This document shows, piece by piece, positions 54,019 to 64,000 of a DNA stretch of 64,000 bases. Below the pieces are notes generated by a model. The model was given only the letters and a program-made list of their open reading frames with translations. It ran no database searches and was not told the DNA's origin. The DNA comes from Azadirachta indica (taxonomy: Eukaryota > Streptophyta > Magnoliopsida > Sapindales > Meliaceae): NCBI GenBank assembly GCA_022749755.1, contig CM040450.1, positions 10,934,913 through 10,998,912 of the forward strand, read 5' to 3'. The position numbers and the translations under genes were made by a program. How positions within the stretch are numbered: the stretch's first letter is position 1; each line of letters starts with the position of its first letter.

Positions 54019-54757
54019 CCAAAGATTTGGTTTAATACTCTTAGAAATCCTACTATTTTAAAAAATATTCCTATAATTCTCAATAAAATAATAATTATAC
54101 TCCTATATAATAATTATTATTTAGGAAAAATTAATAAATATCTAAAATTTAACAAAATATAATATATTTATATAAAATAACAATCTATTTAATAATATAT
54201 TAATAAAATAATTGTATTACAATTATTTATAATAAAAATAAATTACACATTAAAAAAAATGTTAGAAATTAAATAAAAATAAAATAGAAATAAATATTAA
54301 TGTTTAGATTTATAAATTTTATTTATTTTATAACATATTTACAGTAAATATTTATGACTATATTGTAATTTAAATAATATATATTTAAAATTTAAATAAA
54401 ATAATAAAAATAAATAACAATGAAAATGAATAAATTTATAATACATTAATTAAATATTTATATTATTATATACTGTATTTTATTAAATTTTAAAAATTTA
54501 ATAGTTATTTTTCTTAAATAATTGTATAAGGGTAAAATACAAGATATTTATGTAAAATATATTAATAAAATATTATTTGAATAGTGTATTAATAAAATAA
54601 TTATTTAAGAAAAATAATTAATAAATCTTTAATTAAAGTAATATTGTTAAATAATTATTATTATGTAAGGGCACAATTATCATTTTATAATAATTGAAAT
54701 TTTTAAGAGTATTTTGAAATTACTAGAACTTATAAGGGTGTTAAACCAAATCTTTGA
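54019..54757. mobile_element. Foldback/MITE element (about 740 bp)
   Basis: The left end CCAAAGATTTGGTTTAATACTCTTAG pairs with the right end TTATAAGGGTGTTAAACCAAATCTTTG. Further in, TAATAATTATTATTTAGG...AATTAATAAAT and TATTAATAAAATAATT recur inverted on the right arm. Arms are roughly 220 bp with an AT-rich loop. No ORF. Confidence 0.6.
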
Positions 54758-55814
54758 ATTAAAATAGTTTTTACAATTAATTAATTAATATAAAACTTAA
54801 AGATTGACTGCATTTAAGTAAATATGTCATTTAGTATTAGTTGACTAACGGTCAAGGGTAGGTTTTTGATGCATTTGTCAAAATTTCTATTTAGTTGATA
54901 TAACCTCACATCTCATAAGAGAAATTTGATAATTTGATAATAGCCCTTTAAAATGCAAATAGACCAACCTAATTTTTATGCTAAAAAATTTTGTATTAGG
55001 ATAAAAAACCTTTACTTTTGAAATAAATTTTCATATATTTTTAAGTTTTCATTAATTGTATTGCATTAATAGAATATTAATTACGCTTTAATATTGATTT
55101 CAATTTTTGAAAATACATTAAATATGCTCTCTTAAAAAATATGGCATACAGATCTAGCCTCTCATTTGTTTTAAATTACTGACAAAATCTTCAAATAACT
55201 TTTATTCTATAATTTTTATAAATGAAAACACATACGAATTAGGTAGCTTTTTTCAAAAAATTGATGGACTTTGCAATTATTAGTGGGAATTTTTATATTT
55301 TTCGAGAACATTCTACATCATTAATTATCTATTTATTCTATCTAAAAAGCTTTGCTGTTTTGAAATTAATTAATAGGAGGGGTTTTGTTGCCATGTGTGA
55401 TACAAAAAAAAAGACATATATGATCTATGTTGTCAGAAAAAGCAACAAGACGTTAGTTGTGAACTTCGACCTCAAGTTTAGCTAAAATAAAGAAAGTGTT
55501 TTTTTATTTTCCATGTAAAATCATAATACAAATTAATTTAAATCATTAATAATACTGAAACATTATATTAAAACAAATATACTATATTTTTGTTCACATC
55601 TTATAGTACAAAATTTTAAATCCATGTATTATTGAGAATCAAATCTTAGTATATCTAGCCAACAGAAACCCTCTAATAAGTCGGCCAAGAATAATGCTTG
55701 GTTTCTTTGTTAATACCGCTCCTGAATTCATACAAAATCTATTTGATCGGTGGAAATGGTAATTTGGCTGAGTCTTTTGATATTTATATTTAATCGATAT
55801 ACTTGTGACAAGAA
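54758..55814. other. Intergenic DNA upstream of DUF247 locus 7
   Basis: AT-rich. A 74-codon ORF at 55261-55485 has no recognisable family features. Nothing else seen. Confidence 0.35.
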
Positions 55815-55879
55815 ACTCCAGGACTCCAGAGCTCTCAACTTCGCCCCAGTTTCTTTTTCGGCCAAAATTAATATTCAGG
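55815..55879 (+). other. Probable leader exon of DUF247 locus 7
   Basis: GAGCTCTCAACTTCGCCCCAG and TTTCTTTTTCGGCCAAAA resemble the leader exon of locus 6, and it ends TTAATATTCAG before GTACTCC, like the TATTCAG|GTAAACC donor of the 28 and 41 kb genes. The likely acceptor is TTTTGACACAG at about 56042, 10 bp before the start codon. Confidence 0.45.
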
Positions 55880-56051
55880 TACTCCACAACTTTATTTAGT
55901 TGTAATTTATGCTGTGATGTTCTGAATCTCTTGTATTTAAATTCCTATATGAGTAATAATTCATACTGCCGAGAATTTTTAAAGAATTCAATACACCCCA
56001 TTTTGATTGATGTGATTGATGTTTCCTTTGGTTTTGACACAGAACTTGGAG

Positions 56052-57322
56052 ATGGAAAAGAATAACTTAATAACCATTGCTACTATTGAAGAATACAAGG
56101 AGTTGCAAATAGACATCAAGAATATCGTGGAGCCTCAACCAGAGTGTTGTATCTACAGAGTTCCTACAAAACTCCGTGAAATAAATGAAGAAGCATACAC
56201 CCGTAAGGTAATTCAATAGGTCCAATTCATCACGCTAAAAAAGAATTAGCTGATATGGAAGGCAAAAAATAAGATTGAAAAAAGAATTTAGGAAACTAAT
56301 TACTACAGAAATATGGCAAGAACTTATAATATTCATAGAAAGAAATGAACAGAGTATCCGTAATTGTTATGAAGAATTGTGTCATCTTGAAAACTAGAGT
56401 TTATTGTAAGGATTTTATATGATGCTATCTTTATCATTGAACTCTTTTTGAGATATTACCATAAAAACAAAAGTGATTTTTTGCTAAAGAAACCTCGAGT
56501 GAGTGTAGCAATTTGGTTACTCTTGCAATTGCTAGAAAATCAACTTCCATACTTTGTCCTAAAGGGATTATACATGTTAGCTTTCCCGGACCATAACCCT
56601 AGTGGAGGGAACTATCCTTCTTTCTTTTTACTCTCTTGTAAATTCTTCCATGACACCATGTTCAGTGAAATTCCTACTGAGGTTGCAGTTAAACATTTCG
56701 TCGATTTAAGAAGATATGCCATAATAGCGATGTGCTTCAAAACAAAGTCAAAAGGTTCAAATATAGATTTACCTTGTGCGGTCAAATTGCATAAGTCTGG
56801 AATGAAGTTTAAGCATGTATTGAAGGAGAATGCTTGCTTAAAGTAAGATTTGAAAAAAAGCCATGCATCCCACGCATTACAATAAATGATGAGACTGAAT
56901 GCTCGATCAGAAATGTGATGGCCTTTGAACAGTGTCACTATCCATGTGAAATACATCTGTGCAATTATATTGCTTTAATGGGGTATCTCATCAACAAAGA
57001 AGAAGATGTGAATTTGCTGATTGAAGCAGGAGTTAAATCCTATCATGTGGGCGACAATGCTGCAATAGCAAAGATGTTTAACAGACTGTGCTAACATATT
57101 AGTTTAAGTCATTCTCGTTCTTATGATATTATCAGAGATTTGAAATCATACTATGATAATCCTTGGAACCATAGTAAGGCAATGTTGAGAAGTGTTTACT
57201 TCAATAATTTTTGGAGAAGCACTGGAACTATTGCTGCAATTGTGCTCCTATTGCTCACTTCTATACAAACCATATGTTCTATTTTTGCTCACTTCTATTT
57301 TTGGAGATGTACTTTGCAGTAA
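56052..57322 (+). pseudogene. DUF247 gene, heavily degraded
   Basis: Starts normally (MEKNNLITIATIEEYKE, CCIYRVPTKLRE, EEAYT) but loses the frame at about 56211 (GTAATTCAATAG for GTAATTTCAATAG), again at about 56262 (GGAAGGCAAAA) and at about 56392 (CTTGAAAACTAG). The frame from 56448 gives LLQLLENQLPYFVL, FFLLSCKFFHDTMF and VKHFVDLRRY, breaks near 56838, and resumes with NDETECSIRNVMAFEQCHYP and NKEEDVNLLIEAG. TAA at 57092-57094 replaces a family Gln. The final helix TIAAIVLLLLTSIQTICS is still readable but its end is altered by a local repeat of GCTCACTTCTAT. At least four indels and one nonsense codon make it the oldest of the gene-length pseudogenes here. Confidence 0.87.
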
Positions 57323-58678
57323 TAATATATATGTAATTTACATTTGTTCATAGAGATGAAAAAAAACAAGAAATTGTGAACAAGAACAACTGCAAAAAGG
57401 AATAGAGAGAAAACAATAGTAGGGTCCGAGAGAGTTGCAGAAGCAGAGTCCAAGAAGACAGAAATAGCTAAGTTGCTTGTAGCATTTCAGCGCTAAGTAA
57501 GCCCAAAAATGTGGAAATATCTGGAAATTTTTGTTTTAGGCATAAGCAGGTTTTGTTTAGGCCATTTTTTCTGTGTCGTGTGTTCTGTTTTGTTGATAAA
57601 ATGAAATAGCTGGAAAGGAACAAAAATCTTGTGCAAAATAAATAAAGGAGCTAGGATTTGGCGAAATCACAGGCAGATAGAGTTATATAGAAAATAACAC
57701 CCTTGGAGCTAACAGTAAAGTGCAATGAAAGTTTTAAAATGCCTTCCGTTTCATTAAAGTTGTAACCACACAAAATGCAATACGAGTATAGAGAAAGTTA
57801 CTTTCTTATCATGATTGTTGCCAAAAAAATCAATAATAAAAAAATAGTAATTAATATATAACTCCCTTAACTTGGAGAAAGAAAAAATATTTTTTTTTTA
57901 CTTGATTCCACTTTCTAGTTTTGATATCTTCATTTTTGTTACATAATTATACTTAATTTATCCATCATTAAGTAACATATTTGACATTAATTATTGTTTA
58001 ATTCATTTTGAATATTTATTTTTCTTTTTAAACATTTTAGTTTTATTTTATAGGTGTTAAGTGTTTTAACATGAAAGAATTGAAAACAGAGCATAAAAAC
58101 GTTCGCTAGCCATTTATGAATATCGAGCAGTGGGTGTCAAAGGAAAATCACAAAGCTTTATTCTCAGGAAACAAAATGCAAGAAAATAGAGACTAGATGG
58201 CAAGAGCATCAAAATAAGGATCAAAATATAAACTAATCAAAGTAAGAAGAACCTAGTTGTAATTGGGTGCCATGCTACACTTATTTTTTAATAATTAAAA
58301 AAAATACTAGTAATTTCATATTTATATAAATTATAGGATAATTTTTAATTAAGTAATTTAAAATAAAAATTATAAACAAAATAATAAAATAAGATTACAG
58401 AAATATTTAATATTATTCTAAAATATTGTTACTTAATTTTCTTCTTTATTCTTTGAGACTTGTTGTTTGCTTTGATTATTGCATGATTGGATTTTGATGG
58501 ACAGTAAAAATACGAAGCACATGCCTTCTCTAATGTTAAAAGTTGTATTAAATTGGTCTTTTTGATCTTTAATTTTGGACAAACTTGGTTTTGTTGCATG
58601 ACATTTGGATGTTTTTTCCACACTTTTTTGTTTACTACGAAAGTATCTAATACTCAATATTTCCTATTTAACGCTTTA
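57323..58678. other. Intergenic DNA
   Basis: Mixed AT-rich sequence. Overlapping minus-strand ORFs at 58429-58657 lack conserved features. No element recognised. Confidence 0.35.
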
Positions 58679-58679
58679 C

Positions 58680-60470
58680 AATAAAAAAATTAATTCAATC
58701 TTTATCATCTACTAAACTTGAATTTTTCAAAATTGGAAGTCAAACATTGATTAAGGTAATCTTATTAATTTGGTGAGAGTAATAGTTTGTTTAATTGAAG
58801 GATTTTTTGTTTCTTGGTCGTGTATAAGATGTGAAGCCTGAAGGTCTCCACACTAAGCTATATTTTATTCAAAAACATCATTTATAAAACGTGCGATGAA
58901 CTAATCAATTCTGCGAATAATATTTTAAAAACAACTGAAATTAATTTAATTACTCTTTTGAGAATTGATAATTATAATTTATAATCAAAGATCAAATTGA
59001 ATAAAAGAAAAACATATCAATTTTTATCAAATCGAGGTGAAGAATGGATACACTGCAAATGATTAAACATTTTTGGACATTGAAATGATATAATGAGCAA
59101 ACCAGAATTATTACAACCACAAGCACGAATTACAAAAGTAGAACCAACTACAGAAATTAATCACACGACTTGAGAAATAGAACATATAGTTTGAATAAAA
59201 GTGAACAATAATAGCATAATTGCAGAAATAGTTCCGGTGCCTCTCCAATAATTGCTAAAATAAACCCTTTTCAAAGTTGCCATAGCATGATTCCAAGGAT
59301 TTTCGTAGCGTGCTTTCAATTCATTGACAATATCTCTGTGACAGGAAGGACTTGAACTTATTTGTAAGCCAAGTTCATTAAACATCTTGACTACTCTAGC
59401 ATTGTCGCCCACATGATTGGATATAATTCCAACTTCAACAAGCAAAATTACATCTTCTTCAATGTTGATAAGATAATCCGTTAGAGCATTATAATTGCGA
59501 AAGAGAGTTTCCGATGGATAGTGGCATTGCTCCAAGGCCATCATGTTCCAAATCAAGTACTCTGTCCTATCGATTACTGTAAGGCATGGTGTTTGCAACT
59601 CATTATGAACTTGCAGCCATGGGATCCTTCCTGTTTTCTTTTCAAATTTGACGTCAAGCAAACCTTGTCCTTTAATACTCCTGAACTTCACAGCAGACTC
59701 TTGCAATTTGAGTACGCAAGGGAAGTCTATTGGTAATTCGCTTGAGTGTGATTGAGGGTACGTCTTTGTTAAAATACATCTTCTCAAATCAACAAAGTGC
59801 TTAACTTCTATCTCCTTAGGTCTTCCGTTGAACATATTATTGTAGATGAACAGACAAGAAAGTGAAAAGAAAGAAGGATAGCTTTTTCCTTTAGGGTTCG
59901 GTTTCGGAAGGGCTAACATGTATAATCCATCAAGGATGAAGTATGGAAGCTGATTTTCCAGTAATTGCAAGTCTCAACGGATATAGCTCTTAGTCGTGCA
60001 TTTGTAAGCAAGAAGTCACTTTTTCTCTTGCGGCGTCTCAAAAACAACTCAATAATAAAGATAGAATCATATAAAATCATTCTTACAAAATCAAGCTTTT
60101 GAAATTTAGGCATATGATTGTAACAATTACGGATGTATTGTTCGTGCATTTCTGCAAAATCTATAAGTTCCTGTCATTTCTCTGGAGTAATTCGTTTAAT
60201 AAACTCTTTTTTTAATCTTATTTTCTGCTTTTCCATGTCACCTAATTCCTTTTTACCATGATAAAGAGGGCCTATGGAGATTATCTGAGGAGTGTAAGCC
60301 TCCTCTTTTGTTTTGCGGAGATCCTTAGGCACCTTATAAATACAACGTTCTGATTGCGGTTCCAAATTTTCCTCGATGTCAATCAGCCACACTTCGTGCT
60401 CTTCAATTGAATCAATTGTTATGAAGTCATTCTTTTCCATCTCTTACGGTCCTATTCATAGAAGCAAAGG
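58680..60470 (-). repeat. Segmental duplicate, copy 1 (pairs with 62720 onward)
   Basis: The 3' flank and gene share order and sequence with 62720-64000: AATTAATTCAATC, CATCTACTAAA, TCGAGGTGAAGAATGGATAC, ATATAATGAGCAAACCA, then the DUF247 C-terminus. The offset is about 4.05 kb. The duplicate continues beyond the right edge of the window. Confidence 0.65.
59161..60440 (-). pseudogene. DUF247 gene with a nonsense codon and a frameshift
   Basis: From the right: MEKNDFITIDSIEEHE, CIYKVPKDLRK, EEAYTPQIISIGPLYHG and MEKQKIRLKKEF, then TGA (60174-60176) where relatives have Trp in a TPEKWQEL context. The same frame continues (MHEQYIRNCY, FVRMILYDSIFIIELFL, LLTNARLRA) until a one-base change in length at about 59970-59985. 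The remainder (59161-59970) reads LLENQLPYFILDGLYMLAL, VKHFVDLRRC, MALEQCHYPSETLF, NIEEDVILLVEVG and the helix TISAIMLLLFTFIQTICS. It is close to the gene at 63194. Two lesions in an otherwise full-length gene. Confidence 0.85.
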
Positions 60471-62719
60471 TCACTAATTAATTATGAAAATCGAATAGAC
60501 CCTCAAAATGATATAATTCAATGTGCTTTTTTTCAAGTTATGTTTTCTTTTAGTTTCTTACCTCATTGCTTATTTACTAAGCTAATAATAAACCAATGAG
60601 AGAGGTAAGTCAAAGCAATTTAGAATATGTTATGGAGTATTGTGTCATGATTTTCATAACTATTAAATAAAATTAAAGGTGATGTCAAAACACATTCTCT
60701 TTAATTATCCTATTGAAATATATTAAAATTTTAAAAAAATCTTATAATCCTATTAATTTAAAAAATTGACCTGGATTGCCTTACATAAATTCTAATTTTC
60801 AAACTTTTTTAGTTAATAAAATGATAATCCAAGACTACAGTAAAAAAAGAAAGATCTTTGAAAAGAGAACATTTTAGTAATAATAAGTTTGTTTTCTTTA
60901 CTTTTCAATTCTTATACATTTATAACCAATGCAGCAATTAAGTATAAAAAATAGTTAGAAAGAACATCTCAAAACAAGTGCTGAGTTTACCTGAAAACTT
61001 TTCTTCAGAAAAAAAAATAGTGGAATGATTGAGATCACCAAATCTGTAATTTTGGATCGAATATATATTTTTCTTTCTCCCTCTCTAAGTCTCTCTTTGA
61101 CAATATTTTTGCTTCGATTCCACCCTAATTTATAGAAAGAATTTAATGTCACTCACTGTTTCTCTAGTTTATAATTTAATCACATATTGGTCTACATATT
61201 ATTGAAAATATACAAATACCACCTCAATACTCCTATTGATCATTTAAAAAGAATGCATCAAAATTAAAATAACCCAATAAAAGAAATATAAAATTATATT
61301 ATTCACTTAGTATCATTTCTACTAATCAATTTTAAAATAAAAATAATAATCGCTCGCTTCATTTTCAACAACTGAGTTCTTTCTTGATTTGCCCATCATT
61401 GTAAACAACATTGTATTGACTATTTTTATGTTTTTCTAAAAAATTTAGTTAAACTAAATGTTACAGAATTTGTAGTAATATTATCCTCAATGTATTTAGT
61501 GTTTTTGTATTTTTTTTTGAATAGAAATGATCAAGTTTATTTGTATTAGTTGTTACAAGTTATACAATAATCTTATTTTATAAATTTATTTATTATTAAA
61601 AGCTTAGAAAATAATTGTATTTTAGTATATTAGAAATTTTAACAATTTTTAGGTGATAATTGTATATTATTAAAAAATTTAGGTAATATTTTTATATTTA
61701 TTAAAAATATTTTGATCAAGGTGTAATTACATAGACTTAAAAAGAAAAAATAAAATTATTTTTTGATGTATAAAAAGGTGGTCCTCTCAATAATTCAACT
61801 CTGTTTACCTCATTAATTGAATACCAAAATGCCATGTGCAGAGACTGGCAATTCAAGTACCACGCAACATTAAAAGAGGTAATTAAAAAAAAAAAAGGAA
61901 AAATGAAAAATGAAAAATGAAAAAAGTGGAGTAGTTGACACGTACTCTTTGATGGACAGCAAGCCTTTTTATTCTGAGTAATACGAATTCATGATTTTTG
62001 TATAATTTTTAAATTTTTTTAAAAGTTATGATATTAGTTATTAACAGTGAATCATTATCTGACTTTTAAATAAAATAATAATATTTTAATAAAAAAATAT
62101 TAAAAAAAATATTTAATAATTATTTTTAAAGTGAATATAAATATTATTTATGCAATAAAATAAAGGTTGAGATGTTATTACCTTCGAGGATGAGCGAAGA
62201 TTTAGATGATTTAGGCAATTAAAAAAATTGCAGTGAGAGAGGGAAAGCTACATAGCAGAAGAGACAAAGGGGATGTATGAGTTGACTGGAGGACGTACTT
62301 GTTGTCTCATTTAATCGTCTAAGGACAATTTAATAAAAGCATACAAAAAAGTTTATTTTCCATCTCTGAGTGATGGACTTCGCGGATAATTGTTCAAATC
62401 ATCCGTTAAAGGAAATAATAGGGTATTGTAAAAGCCTTAGGGGTAATCAAGGATTTGCTCTAAAATAAAAAAAGATCCCAAAATTTTAACTATTTTTAAA
62501 ATTTTTCAAAGAAGCCGGAAAAGAAAAGGGTTCAATGGCAACAAAAATATTCACATTGTGTTCATACCCGGAAATAATTTTTCTCCAAGTATCTAATTTT
62601 TCATATGAGCAAAGCTTTTAAACAGAATGCAAGGGTTCGAAAATGAGTTTCAACAAAGGGGTAGGCTATAATTAAAGGGTTTAAAAAATGATTTTCAAGT
62701 ATTTAACCTGCAGGGATAA
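60441..62719. other. Intergenic region between DUF247 loci 8 and 9
   Basis: Promoter side of locus 8, then AT-rich DNA. A short tandem GAAAAATGAAAAATGAAAAA run lies at about 61899-61927. A 65-codon ORF at 60955-61152 is not supported. No gene seen. Confidence 0.4.
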
Positions 62720-64000
62720 ACTGTCGCTCTAAACAAATTAATTCAATTCTTTCATCTACTAAAAACTTGGAATTTTCAAAATAAAAAGTCAAACGTTAAC
62801 TAAGATAATCTATTAATTTTCAGTGAGTCACAATTTTTCAATTGAAGGGATTTGTCCTTTTCTTTTTTCTTTTTTAGTGTATAAGAACTGAAGTTTGAAC
62901 CTCCCTCGCAATTTTATATAATTTTATCCAAAACATCATGTATAAAATGTTAAATGAACTAAAGAATTTTGTGAATAAAGAAACTGAAATAAATTTAATC
63001 ACTCTCGTAAGAATTTATTATTAAAAACATAACTAAAAAGAAAAAAAATATAAAAAAAAATGAGAACATAATAATAATCATATCCAGTCGAGGTGAAGAA
63101 TGGATACACTGCAGAAGATTCAACATATTTCGGCATTGAAATTATATAATGAGCAAACCAAATTTATCACAAATAGAAGGATATACAAATTAATCACTCA
63201 TTTACAACTTGCATGATAGAACATAGGGCTTGTATGAGAGTAAGGAATAAGAGCATAAGTGCAGCAATAGTTCCAGTGACTCTCCAATTCCTAAAATAAA
63301 CCCTTTTTATATTTACAATAGCACGATGCCAAGGATTTTTGTAATGTTCTTGCAGATCCTTGACAATGTCATTGTAACATGAAGGCCAACTTAAATAATT
63401 ATTTAGGCGAAGTTCATTAAACATCTTGACTATTCTAGCATTGTCGCCCTTATAATTGGATATAATTCCAGCTTCAACAAGCAAATTTACATCTTCTTCA
63501 GTGTTGATAAGATAATCCATCAGAGCAATATAATTACAAACGTGGGTTTCCGACGGATAGTGGCATTGCTCCAAGGCCGTCACGTTTCGAATCAAGCACT
63601 CTGTCGTATCGCCTACTTTCAGTTCTGGCATTTTCAACTCTTTATGGACTGGCAGCCATGGGATCCTTAGCTTTTTCTTTTCAAATTCAACATCAAGTAA
63701 CCCGTGTCCTCTAATACACCTAAACTTTACACCATACTCTTGCAATTTTAGTACAGAGGGTAATTCTATTGGAAATCCTTTGCGGTACGATTGAGGGAGC
63801 CTCTTTGTTAAAACACATCTTCTCAAATCAACAAAATGTTTAACTTCCATCTCCTTAGGAGGGCTTCCACGGAACATACTATCATAGAAGAACATATAAG
63901 AAAGTGAAAAAAAGGAAGGGTGGCTTTGCCCACGAGGTTCAGGTTTTGGAAAGGCTAAGATGTATAATTTGTTAAGAATGAAGTATGGAAGTTGATTTTC
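62720..64000 (-). repeat. Segmental duplicate, copy 2 (cut by window edge)
   Basis: Homologous to 58680-60000 in the same orientation, including about 450 bp of 3' flank and the 3' part of a DUF247 gene. Confidence 0.65.
63194..64000 (-). CDS. DUF247 (UPF0481) protein, C-terminal part, runs off the window
   Basis: The frame is open from the stop at 63194-63196 to the last base of the window (269 codons, without a stop). It starts inside the conserved ENQLPYFIL block and continues with AFPKPEPRG, PSFFSLSYMFF, VKHFVDLRRC, LKLQEYGVKF, NVTALEQCHYPSETHVCNYI, NTEEDVNLLVEAG and the terminal helix TGTIAALMLLFLTLIQALCS, ending MQVVNE. A complete gene would add about 170-190 residues beyond the edge. 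An internal oddity is LRLNNYLSWPSC where relatives have LGLQISSSPSC, a small insertion or change. Unlike its close relative at 59161 it shows no lesion in the visible part, but the unseen N-terminal part could be broken. Confidence 0.85.
   Translation of the reverse strand, partial: ENQLPYFILNKLYILAFPKPEPRGQSHPSFFSLSYMFFYDSMFRGSPPKEMEVKHFVDLRRCVLTKRLPQSYRKGFPIELPSVLKLQEYGVKFRCIRGHGLLDVEFEKKKLRIPWLPVHKELKMPELKVGDTTECLIRNVTALEQCHYPSETHVCNYIALMDYLINTEEDVNLLVEAGIISNYKGDNARIVKMFNELRLNNYLSWPSCYNDIVKDLQEHYKNPWHRAIVNIKRVYFRNWRVTGTIAALMLLFLTLIQALCSIMQVVNE

Noticed and set aside
58429..58657. Minus-strand ORFs of 64 and 74 codons
   Set aside because: Two overlapping frames of the same AT-rich DNA, no recognisable features.
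1..64000. CRISPR arrays, rRNA and tRNA genes, organellar insertions
   Set aside because: Looked for regular spaced repeats, conserved tRNA box motifs and plastid-like coding; none convincing on either strand, although a computed scan would be more reliable.

Overview
This is nuclear DNA from a flowering plant, most probably a woody eudicot (rosid). Intergenic DNA is very AT-rich, genes have short exons with canonical GT..AG introns, and the proteins are plant-specific families: germin-like protein, ABI5-type bZIP, DUF247/UPF0481 and plant TM9SF. Gene content and protein style would fit Sapindales such as Citrus, but that is an impression; the species cannot be proven from the sequence alone.

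Left part (1-27 kb): four ordinary single-copy genes in long AT-rich spacers. They are a membrane-anchored alpha/beta hydrolase (2257-5234, +, five exons), an intronless germin-like protein (7106-7771, -), an ABI5-like bZIP transcription factor (15876-17501, +, four coding exons, with G-box/ABRE motifs upstream and in the inferred leader intron), and a mitochondrial-type IscA iron-sulfur assembly protein (22241-26865, +, three exons). The 3.6 kb first intron of the IscA gene is made largely of three diverged tandem copies of a roughly 1 kb sequence. The spacers hold two families of small non-autonomous transposons (called MITE-A and MITE-B here) and foldback elements, the largest with about 520 bp arms at 12303-13602.

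Right part (28-64 kb): a DUF247 (UPF0481) cluster interrupted by one TM9SF/nonaspanin-like gene. I count nine gene-length DUF247 loci and two short relics, on both strands. Two are intact (35920-37179 - and 41060-42370 +) and one is open to the window edge (63194-64000 -). One has lost its C-terminal membrane anchor to a 1-nt deletion (28214-29329), and five carry internal frameshifts and/or stops (44300, 47308, 50953, 56052, 59161). Their flanks show stepwise duplication: a tandem unit of about 3.3 kb (40179-43397 and 43487 onward), a second near-identical copy at 28032-30440, a TM9SF-exon plus DUF247 relic block at 38.7-39.4 kb that repeats the order seen at 33.7-36.5 kb, and a unit of about 4 kb at 58.7 and 62.7 kb. 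MITE-B remnants sit at the same place behind three of the copies, so that insertion is older than the duplications.

The TM9SF-like gene has seven phase-compatible exons over its full length but one in-frame TAG, so it is a fresh pseudogene, a locus with an unusual 66-nt splice, or a polymorphic allele. The cluster looks like an actively turning-over birth-and-death locus. DUF247 genes are linked to self-incompatibility in grasses, but nothing in the sequence shows that role here. I saw no rRNA, tRNA or CRISPR arrays.
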